Below, one piece after another: positions 1 to 6,462 of a stretch of 6,717 nucleotides of DNA (position 1 is its first letter; each line of letters begins with the position of its first letter). The stretch is from Nonomuraea sp. (GTDB lineage: Bacteria; Actinomycetota; Actinomycetes; Streptosporangiales; Streptosporangiaceae). The translations under genes and the position numbers were made by a program. The stretch is taken from contig JABFVJ010000082.1 of the NCBI GenBank assembly GCA_013362835.1, positions 1 through 6,717 on the forward strand. The letters run 5' to 3'. The notes beneath the pieces are model-generated. The model was not told the origin of the DNA. It made no database searches and saw only the letters and a list, made by a program, of their open reading frames with translations.

Positions 1-665
1 TGCTGCGCGGCGGCGGCCTCGGTCAGGAGCCCCGGGTGGCCGGCGCGGACCCGGTCGAGGAGGGCGGGGTCGCGGGCCAGCGCGGCGTCGACGGCCGCCC
101 GATCGCCGCGCAGGCAGGCCAGCACGAACGGGTCGCGCGGCCGCTGCCACAGGTAGAGGTCGCGCAGCACGCCCACCTCGGCCCCGTGGTGGATGAACTC
201 GTCGAGGATGTGCAGGGCGAACGCCGTGCCGTCGTGCTCGGCGTAAGGGCCGGCGACGGCGCCCAGCGGGCGGGTCAGGTCGTCCGCGTTCACGGAGGCC
301 AGGCGGCGGCGCCACACGTCGTAGGCGTGCTCCAGCGCGCGCAGCGCCTCACTCGCGGACCCGGGGACGACGGCCCGGCCGTCCTGCGGCGCGGGCTCCT
401 GGCCGAACCAGGTGGCGGTCCGTTCCGCCTGGAGAAGGTCGATGACGTGGGCGAGCCGCCAGGCGATCGTGGTGAACGGCGCGGGCTCGGGCGGCAGCGG
501 CGACCTGTCGGCGACGGGGGAGCCGTCCTCGCCGGGACGGATCGTCCAGCAGCCGGGCACCGGCTCCCACAGGTACTCGTCGTCGCTCAGACCGTCGAGG
601 CGGACGCGCAGCCGGTTCCACGCGTCGTCGGACAGGCTCAGCAGGTTCTCCGGGAGAGCGGTCAT
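1..665 (-). CDS. DinB-family protein with ankyrin-like C-terminal region (3' end outside window)
   Basis: The 221 visible codons run off the left edge with no stop. Residues 1 to about 175 look like a DinB four-helix domain of the actinobacterial type: a WTIRPG motif (residues 40-45), PFTTIAWRLAHV (63-74) and FALHILDEFIHHGAEVG (149-165). His73, His152 and His159/160 fall where this superfamily places its metal-binding histidines; known members include thiol-dependent transferases and many proteins without a known reaction. From about residue 179 the pattern ACLRGD, then VDAALARDPALL, then GHPGLLTEAAA resembles the helix-turn-helix of ankyrin repeats, suggesting a DinB-ankyrin fusion cut by the window edge. 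The ATG at 665 is chosen because the DinB fold starts right after it and a TACGGT hexamer lies 7 nt upstream, as in leaderless actinobacterial genes. No signal peptide or membrane helix is visible, so it is probably cytosolic. The substrate is unknown. Confidence 0.85.
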   Translation of the reverse strand, partial: MTALPENLLSLSDDAWNRLRVRLDGLSDDEYLWEPVPGCWTIRPGEDGSPVADRSPLPPEPAPFTTIAWRLAHVIDLLQAERTATWFGQEPAPQDGRAVVPGSASEALRALEHAYDVWRRRLASVNADDLTRPLGAVAGPYAEHDGTAFALHILDEFIHHGAEVGVLRDLYLWQRPRDPFVLACLRGDRAAVDAALARDPALLDRVRAGHPGLLTEAAAAQ

Positions 666-672
666 GGACAGC

Positions 673-678
673 ACCGTA
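673..678 (-). promoter_or_regulatory. Putative -10 hexamer (TACGGT) of the DinB-family gene
   Basis: TACGGT fits the TANNNT form of actinobacterial sigma-70 -10 elements and ends 7 nt before the ATG at 665. The transcript would therefore start at or next to the start codon. No Shine-Dalgarno sequence precedes this ATG. A TCGACC at 699-704 (minus) resembles a -35 element, but the 20-nt spacer is long. Confidence 0.45.
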
Positions 679-695
679 CGCCGCGAACCCTTGGG

Positions 696-701
696 TAGGG
701 T
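696..701 (+). promoter_or_regulatory. Putative -10 hexamer (TAGGGT) of the lipoprotein gene
   Basis: TAGGGT fits TANNNT and ends 6 nt before the ATG at 708, the geometry of a leaderless transcript. No convincing -35 is seen. The hexamer is overlapped by a small inverted repeat (ACCCT at 687-691, AGGGT at 697-701). An alternative reading is that AGGG at 697-700 acts as a weak ribosome binding site. Confidence 0.4.
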
Positions 702-707
702 CGAGAC

Positions 708-1094
708 ATGCGACTCATCAAGAGCCGGTATGTGCCCCTGGCGTTGTTCGCCCTCGGCGTGTTCGCCGCCGGGTGCGGCGAGGTCAACAACACCATCGAC
801 AAGGCCCAGGCGTGCCTGGAGGCGCCGAAGATCGTCACCGACCTGGCCGCCCAGGTCAAAAACCTGACCGACGACCCCAAGGCCATGGAGCAGGCGCTCG
901 ACGACGCCGCGGGCAAGCTCAACGACGTGGCCGACAAGGCCGCCAACACCACGCTCAAGCAGGCGTCCGAAGACCTTGCCAAGACTTTGAGCGGGATCGA
1001 CGTCAACGATGTCAACGGCGCGGTCGACGCGGCCCAGAAGGTGGGCACGGAAACGGCCGACTACGTGGCGCAGGTCGCCAAGGCCTGTAGCTGA
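708..1094 (+). CDS. Small Ala-rich putative lipoprotein
   Basis: A 128-residue protein. It begins with basic residues (R2, K5, R7), then a hydrophobic stretch (about residues 8-21), then AAGC with Cys23. This is a lipobox-like type II signal with Ala rather than the usual Leu at -3, so lipidation is likely but not certain. The mature part is hydrophilic and rich in Ala, Asp, Lys and Asn, with predicted amphipathic helices throughout. Two further cysteines, Cys36 near the anchor and Cys127 as the penultimate residue, could tie the ends of a helical bundle by a disulfide. I do not recognise the family. It is divergent from the DinB-family gene, and 46 bp separate it from the downstream DUF202 gene, which seems to have its own promoter. 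The expected location is the outer face of the cytoplasmic membrane. Confidence 0.85.
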   Translation: MRLIKSRYVPLALFALGVFAAGCGEVNNTIDKAQACLEAPKIVTDLAAQVKNLTDDPKAMEQALDDAAGKLNDVADKAANTTLKQASEDLAKTLSGIDVNDVNGAVDAAQKVGTETADYVAQVAKACS

Positions 1095-1127
1095 TTCCCT
1101 GGATCTCTAGGGGAAAAGGGGACGAAT

Positions 1128-1133
1128 TAGCCT
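1128..1133 (+). promoter_or_regulatory. Putative -10 hexamer (TAGCCT) of the DUF202 gene pair
   Basis: TAGCCT fits TANNNT and sits 7 nt upstream of the ATG at 1141, so a leaderless mRNA is likely. The only purine-rich stretches are AAGG touching the ATG, which is too close, and a G/A-rich run about 20 nt away, which is too far to be a ribosome binding site. Confidence 0.4.
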
Positions 1134-1140
1134 ATAAGGC

Positions 1141-1467
1141 ATGGAACCCGACCCGCGTTTCACCTTGGCCAACGAACGCACCTTCCTCACCTGGCTGAGC
1201 ACGGCGCTGGCGCTCAGCGCGGGCGGGGTCGCCATGGCGGCGGTGCCCGCCGACGTGTTCGTGCCGTGGGTACGCACCACGCTGGCCGTCATGCTCGTGA
1301 CGCTGTCCGCGCTGGCGGCGGGCATGGCCTACCCGCGCTGGCGCAACATCCAGCGCGCCCTGCGCGACCAGGCGCCTCTCCCGCCGCCCGCCCTCGCGGC
1401 CGTCTTCGGCTACGGCGTCGCCGCGGTGGCCGTCATCGCCCTGGTCCTCATCATCCTGTCGGTCTAG
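1141..1467 (+). CDS. DUF202 (YidH-like) membrane protein, first of a pair
   Basis: A 108-residue integral membrane protein. It carries the N-terminal DUF202 signature: DPRF at residues 4-7 and LANERTFLTWLST at 9-21, with the conserved Asn-Glu-Arg-Thr and Trp18. Three hydrophobic helices follow at about 17-36, 44-64 and 86-107, separated by a short basic loop (PRWRNIQRALRDQ, 65-77). Length and three-helix layout match the family, which includes E. coli YidH and the membrane part of polyphosphate-handling VTC proteins. No molecular function is firmly known for the stand-alone bacterial forms. Its stop (TAG) abuts the ATG of a second DUF202 gene, so the two are almost certainly co-translated and may form a heteromeric complex in the cytoplasmic membrane. 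Confidence 0.92.
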   Translation: MEPDPRFTLANERTFLTWLSTALALSAGGVAMAAVPADVFVPWVRTTLAVMLVTLSALAAGMAYPRWRNIQRALRDQAPLPPPALAAVFGYGVAAVAVIALVLIILSV

Positions 1468-1797
1468 ATGTCCCAAGAGATCTGGGATCAGGGGCTGCAG
1501 AGCGAGCGCACCAGGCTCGCCTGGGTCCGTACCGGCGTGGCGCTGTCGACGGGCGGACTCGGCGCGGCCGGGCTCGCGGTCCGGCACGGCCTGCCGGCCC
1601 TCGCGACCGCGGGCTTCGCGCTCGCCGCGCTCTGCGGCGGCGTCCTGCTCATCAGGACCGGCGTGCGCTTCCGCCGGGTGCAGCAGGCGCTGCACGGCGG
1701 CCGTCCCATCGACGCCGGGCTCGACGCGCTGTTCGCCTGGCTCGGCACGCTCAGCGTGGTCATGGCGGCGTTCGTGTTCGTGTTCACCGTCAGGTGA
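1468..1797 (+). CDS. DUF202 membrane protein, second of a pair
   Basis: A 109-residue protein with a divergent form of the DUF202 signature: IWDQGLQSERTRLAWVRT (residues 5-22), keeping Asp7, Gly9, Gln11, Glu13-Arg14-Thr15, Trp19 and Arg21. Three membrane helices lie at about 18-38, 43-63 and 86-107, with a basic loop (RFRRVQQ, 67-73) between helices 2 and 3, as in its neighbour. The ATG directly follows the upstream TAG (TAGATG) and has no ribosome binding site, so translation probably depends on ribosomes finishing the first gene. The two proteins share little beyond the signature and helix layout. They therefore look like an old subfamily pair rather than a recent duplication. Function unknown. 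Confidence 0.92.
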   Translation: MSQEIWDQGLQSERTRLAWVRTGVALSTGGLGAAGLAVRHGLPALATAGFALAALCGGVLLIRTGVRFRRVQQALHGGRPIDAGLDALFAWLGTLSVVMAAFVFVFTVR

Positions 1798-1840
1798 CCC
1801 CGGGTTGCGACGCCGCGGAGGGGAGGCGGACACTCGAAGT

Positions 1841-1851
1841 AAAGGGGGTGA
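1841..1851 (+). promoter_or_regulatory. Strong extended ribosome binding site that sets a GTG start
   Basis: AAAGGGGGTGA differs at one base from the ideal anti-16S complement AAAGGAGGTGA. It places the start at the GTG at 1857 (5 nt after the match), not at the in-frame GTG at 1848, which lies inside the site. The same arrangement recurs before the paralogue at 2310. Confidence 0.7.
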
Positions 1852-1856
1852 CCTCA

Positions 1857-2162
1857 GTGGAGGAAGAACGCAGAACGCTGCCATTCGAGTGCCGCGGCTG
1901 CTGGCACGTGTGGGAAGAGGACTACCTCGTCCGGCACATCGACGACGAGCACGGGAACGCCGCTGAGATCTGGCTGCGCGACGGGCTCGTCGTGCCGCCT
2001 CCGTCGTCGGGCGTGATCTGCCCGCACTGCGGCTGTCAGCAGGCGACCACGTTCCCGGCCGGCTATCTCGCGCATCATCCGGAGCTGTTCCGGTCGGCCG
2101 AGCCCGTCGCGCCGGACGCGACGCCGCTGCTCAGCCCGGTGCCGCCCCGACGCCCGTACTGA
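1857..2162 (+). CDS. Small four-cysteine (zinc-ribbon-like) protein, first paralogue
   Basis: A 101-residue soluble protein when started at the GTG chosen from the strong ribosome binding site. Two CxxC knuckles, Cys12-x2-Cys15 (ECRGC) and Cys55-x2-Cys58 (CPHC), are about 40 residues apart. That spacing suits a single structural zinc site of the zinc-ribbon type. Between them are VWEE (residues 17-20), VRHIDDEHGN (25-34) and a Pro-rich turn; after them comes FPAGYLAHHPEL (66-77). The last 25 residues are Pro/Ala-rich and probably disordered. No membrane segment is present. About 41 of 70 aligned core residues are identical with the protein encoded at 2310-2774. I do not recognise a named family. 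Metal binding and a role in nucleic-acid or protein contact are inference from the cysteines alone. It starts 59 nt after the DUF202 pair and could be read from the same transcript. Confidence 0.82.
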   Translation: MEEERRTLPFECRGCWHVWEEDYLVRHIDDEHGNAAEIWLRDGLVVPPPSSGVICPHCGCQQATTFPAGYLAHHPELFRSAEPVAPDATPLLSPVPPRRPY

Positions 2163-2188
2163 CAAGTGCGAAAAAGCAGTGGTAAACC

Positions 2189-2226
2189 ATGACACTTGGT
2201 AAGCGTTTCGTAGCTTGAAGTGTCAT
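2189..2226. repeat. Inverted repeat / stem-loop between the four-cysteine paralogues
   Basis: ATGACACTT at 2189-2197 and AAGTGTCAT at 2218-2226 are exact complements (9 bp). Inside them, AAGC at 2201-2204 pairs with GCTT at 2213-2216, leaving an 8-nt loop. No T-run follows on the plus strand, so a classical terminator is not supported. It could be a U-less terminator for the upstream gene, an operator, or part of a leader RNA. A promoter-like pair (ATGACA at 2189-2194, TAGCTT at 2211-2216, spacer 16) lies inside it, which would place an operator over a promoter. Confidence 0.5.
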
Positions 2227-2255
2227 AAGGGGCTCCTTGCGGAGGGCCGCGGGCG

Positions 2256-2285
2256 GGCGGAGACTCAGGTCTAGACCACTCCGCC
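2256..2285 (+). promoter_or_regulatory. 5'-leader stem-loop with palindromic core upstream of the second paralogue
   Basis: GGCGGAG at 2256-2262 pairs exactly with CTCCGCC at 2279-2285. They enclose GGTCTAGACC (2268-2277), a perfect 10-bp palindrome. The structure ends 11 nt before the ribosome binding site of the gene at 2310. It could be an RNA element affecting translation, or the palindrome could be a protein-binding site. The role is inference. Confidence 0.4.
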
Positions 2286-2296
2286 GAATCCCAGCC

Positions 2297-2304
2297 GGGG
2301 GTGA
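2297..2304 (+). promoter_or_regulatory. Ribosome binding site that sets the GTG start at 2310
   Basis: GGGGGTGA followed by 5 nt and GTG is the same arrangement as before the first paralogue (GGGGGTGA at 1844-1851, 5 nt, GTG at 1857). This favours GTG 2310 over the in-frame GTG at 2301, which overlaps the site. Confidence 0.6.
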
Positions 2305-2309
2305 TCCTC

Positions 2310-2770
2310 GTGCGCGACGGGTTCGAGACCCGCGAGACCTGGCCCTTCGAGTGCCTGCGCTGTCTGCGCGTCTGGGAGGAGGAATTCGTCGTCCGGCACA
2401 TCGCCGACGACCACGGCAACGAGGTCGAGGTCTGGCTGAGCTCCGGCGTGGCCGTGCAGCCCCCCTGGTCGGGCACGTGTTGCCCCGGGTGCGGCGCCTA
2501 TGACGTGACGTCGTTCCCCAGCGGCTACCTGGCCCGGCATCCCGAGCTCAGGCCGGAGCCCGAGTTCCCGCCCGAGTTCCGGCCCGAGCTGGTGCCCGAC
2601 CTGGTGCCCGACCTCGGCACCGCGTCGGGTCCCGGCCTGGAGGAGCCAGAGGCGCCCGTTCCCGGGGCGCCTCTGGCCGGGCGGTTACTCGTCGCGATCG
2701 GGGTGCCGGTGGCCCTGTTCGTGGGCTACGAGCTGTACGCGAACCTCGCGGCCGTCACGCACGGGCACCA

Positions 2771-2774
<4 letters not shown>
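2310..2774 (+). CDS. Four-cysteine (zinc-ribbon-like) protein with C-terminal membrane anchor, second paralogue
   Basis: 154 residues from the chosen GTG. The N-terminal 80 residues parallel the upstream protein: ECLRC (Cys15, Cys18), VWEE (21-24), VRHIADDHGN (28-37), CCPGC (Cys57, Cys58, Cys61) and FPSGYLARHPEL (69-80). A linker of five PEFx/PDLx tetrapeptides (84-103) follows, then an acidic Pro-rich stretch. A single hydrophobic helix (about 124-146, RLLVAIGVPVALFVGYELYANL) ends in a His-rich tail, THGHH. There is no signal peptide. The putative zinc domain should therefore face the cytoplasm, tethered to the membrane as a tail-anchored protein. It looks like a duplicated copy of the soluble neighbour that gained an anchor, or the reverse. 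Its TAG stop overlaps the stop of the convergent ABC gene. The family is unrecognised. Membrane anchoring and metal binding are inferred from sequence. Confidence 0.85.
2559..2618 (+). repeat. In-frame 12-bp tandem repeat, five units
   Basis: Five consecutive 12-bp units start with CCCGAG or CCCGAC: CCCGAGTTCCCG, CCCGAGTTCCGG, CCCGAGCTGGTG, CCCGACCTGGTG and CCCGACCTCGGC. Shifted by 6 bp, CTGGTGCCCGAC is an exact tandem duplication at 2589-2600 and 2601-2612. They encode PEFP, PEFR, PELV, PDLV and PDLG, the linker between the cysteine domain and the membrane helix. Confidence 0.85.
2645..2677. repeat. Perfect 13-bp inverted repeat inside the coding region
   Basis: GCCAGAGGCGCCC at 2645-2657 is the exact reverse complement of GGGCGCCTCTGGC at 2665-2677, with a 7-nt loop. 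Eleven of the 13 pairs are G-C, so this would be a very stable hairpin in RNA of either strand. It lies about 95 bp before the plus-strand stop and about 95 nt beyond the stop of the convergent ABC operon. There is no T-run on either side. It may act as a U-less terminator for the ABC operon or as an attenuator within its own gene. Confidence 0.6.
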
Positions 2775-4593
<1,819 letters not shown>

Positions 4594-4597
<4 letters not shown>

Positions 4598-6375
4598 CGC
4601 AGCGCTCCTTCCGAGGGGTCGAAGTCGGCGTCCTGGGCCAGCAGCTCCCGGTACTCGGGCACCTCGGCCAGCAGCTCGTGGTGCCGCCCGACGTGGGTGA
4701 TCGTGCCGTCGCGCAGCAGCGCCACCTTGTCGGCCAGCAGCACCGTCGAGGCGCGGTGGGCGACCACGATGCCGGTCGCCTCGCGCAGCACGTGCCGCAG
4801 CGCCTCCTCGACCAGCGCCTCGGTCTCCACGTCGAGCGCGGACAGGGTGTCGTCGAGGACCAGGACCCGGGGCTTGCTCAGCACGGCGCGCGCCAGGGCG
4901 AGCCGCTGCCGCTGGCCGCCGGACAGGGACAGGCCCTGCTCGCCGATCCGGGTGTCGAGGCCCCATGGCAGGTCGTACACGAAGGTCGCCTGCGCGGTCT
5001 GGACGGCGGCGGCCAGCTCCTCCTCGGAGGCGTCGAGCCGGCCGAGCATGAGGTTCTCGCGCACGCTCATCGAGAACAGCGTCGGCTCCTCGAACGCGGT
5101 CGCGACCAGCGAGCGCAGCGTCTTCAGGTCGAGGTCGCGCACATCCTCGCCGTCGATGGTGACCCGGCCGGAGGTGGGGTCGATCAGCCGGGGCACCAGC
5201 GCGGTCAGGGTCGTCTTGCCCGCGCCGGTCGCGCCGACGACGGCGACCGTCTCGCCGGGCCGCACGTCCAGCCAGACGTCGCGGAGCACCGGCGCGTCGG
5301 CGCCGGGGAAGGTGAACCCGACGCCCTCGAACCGCAGGTGGCCGTGCGGCCGGTCGATCGTGCGGGTGCCGCCCTCGATGGCCGGGACGGTGTCCATGAC
5401 CTCCATGACGCGGTCGGCCGAGGTCATCGCCTCCTGGGCCATGGCGAGGATGTAGCCGAGGCTCGCGATCGGCCAGACGAGCTGGAGCATCAGGGTGGTG
5501 AAGGCGACCAGCGTGCCCAGCGTCATCGAGCCGCCGCCGACCGCGAGGGCGCCGAGCAGCAGCACCAGGGCGAGCGTGACGTTGGGGATCACTTCGAGGA
5601 AGGCGAAGAACTTGGCCGACAGGTTGGCCTTGTCGACCGAGGTGCCGTAGACCTTGCGCGCCGCCTCGTCGTAGCGGTCGAAGACGTGGTGGCGGCGGCC
5701 GAAGGCCTTGATCGTACGGATGCCGATGGCCGATTCCTCGACGAGCGTGGCGAGGTCGCCCTGCTCGTCCTGGACCTGGCGGGAGATCTTGATGTAGCGC
5801 TTCTCGAACCGCAGCGACGTCCACACGATCGGCACGGAGGAGGCCAGCACCAGCAGCCCGAGCGGCCAGTACTTGTTCAGCAGCAGCACGGTCACCGTGA
5901 CGAGCTGCAGGATGTTCATGACCAGGAACAACATGCCGAATCCGAGGAAACGGCGGATCGTGGACAGGTCCGTCGTGGCCCGCGACAGTAACTGGCCCGA
6001 CTGCCAGTCGCCGTGGAAGCCCATCGGGAGGCGTTGCAGGTGCTCGTACAGGTCGTCGCGGATCGCGGTCTCCAGGCCGAGCACGGGCTTGACCTGGGTC
6101 CAGCGGCGCAGGAAGATCAGACCGGCTTCCACGATCCCCACGCCGAGCGCGATGAGCCCGAGAGGGAGCAGCCCGTCGGAGTCGCCGCGCGTCACGGGTC
6201 CGTCGATGACCTGTTCGCTGATCAGGGGGAGCGCGATGCTCGCGCCGATGCTGAGGATCGCGGCCGCCCAGATGAGCACCAGTCTGGCGGCGTACGGGCG
6301 GAGGTAGGACTTCATCCGCCACAGGGAGTTGGAGGAGAGCAGGGGACGGCGAGGTGTGTCAGTGTCGGGAGGCAT
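4594..6375 (-). CDS. ABC exporter half-transporter, degenerate-site subunit of a heterodimer
   Basis: 593 residues, TMD followed by NBD. Membrane helices fall at about 32-57, 68-92, 146-190 (two), and 262-310 (two). The NBD has Walker A GATGAGKTT (381-389) and a canonical signature LSGGQ (484-488). The Walker B is VLVLDD (504-509), with Asp509 where the catalytic glutamate is expected, and the Q-loop position is Glu429 (AFEEPTLF) instead of Gln. The H-loop His540 is present. This subunit therefore supplies Walker motifs to a degenerate ATP site and its good signature to the consensus site completed by the partner encoded downstream. It is first in the operon. The ATG at 6375 is chosen because TAACCT lies 7 nt upstream; Met21 is a later alternative, but it would remove little of the domain. 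Location: cytoplasmic membrane. Substrate unknown. Confidence 0.95.
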
Positions 6376-6382
6376 CCCATCC

Positions 6383-6388
6383 AGGTTA
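6383..6388 (-). promoter_or_regulatory. Putative -10 hexamer (TAACCT) of the ABC exporter operon
   Basis: TAACCT on the minus strand fits TANNNT and ends 7 nt before the ATG at 6375, again the leaderless geometry. It lies between the arms of a 6-bp inverted repeat (ATCCCA at 6374-6379, TGGGAT at 6394-6399), which could be a regulator site. No clear -35 was found at the normal distance. Confidence 0.4.
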
Positions 6389-6427
6389 ATACGTGGGATC
6401 AACCCATTTTCTGCCGCGTATGCCGAG

Positions 6428-6452
6428 GTTTTCGCAGGTGACGTGCGGAAAC
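6428..6452. promoter_or_regulatory. 25-bp dyad, candidate repressor operator for the MFS gene
   Basis: The arms GTTTTCGCA (6428-6436) and TGCGGAAAC (6444-6452) are complementary except for one T/G pair. Symmetry continues into the GGTGACG spacer, giving 10 of 12 matched positions around base 6440. It ends 10 nt before the MFS start codon, in the gap between two divergent efflux genes. TetR- or MarR-type repressors commonly bind such sites at efflux genes. No regulator gene is in the window. Confidence 0.5.
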
Positions 6453-6462
6453 GGGTAACCCC

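Noticed and set aside
36..698. Plus-strand open frame of 220 codons at the left end
   Set aside because: It lies antisense to the DinB-family gene, whose histidine motifs are clear, and its translation has no recognisable fold.
1095..1115. Weak hairpin (TTCCCT / AGGGGAA) after the lipoprotein gene as a terminator
   Set aside because: Only four to six pairs with a bulge and no T-run; too weak to call.
2189..2218. Nine-codon leader peptide (MTLGKRFVA) in the gap between the paralogues
   Set aside because: It has no ribosome binding site or suitable upstream -10, no run of regulatory codons, and it coincides with the inverted repeat, which by itself explains the sequence.
4598..6322. The frame of the downstream ABC gene stays open through the upstream ABC gene, suggesting one 1183-residue protein
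   Set aside because: The extra part is Arg/Pro-rich shadow of the real upstream gene, which has all its motifs in another frame. The ATGA overlap and AAGGAG site mark the true start at 4597.
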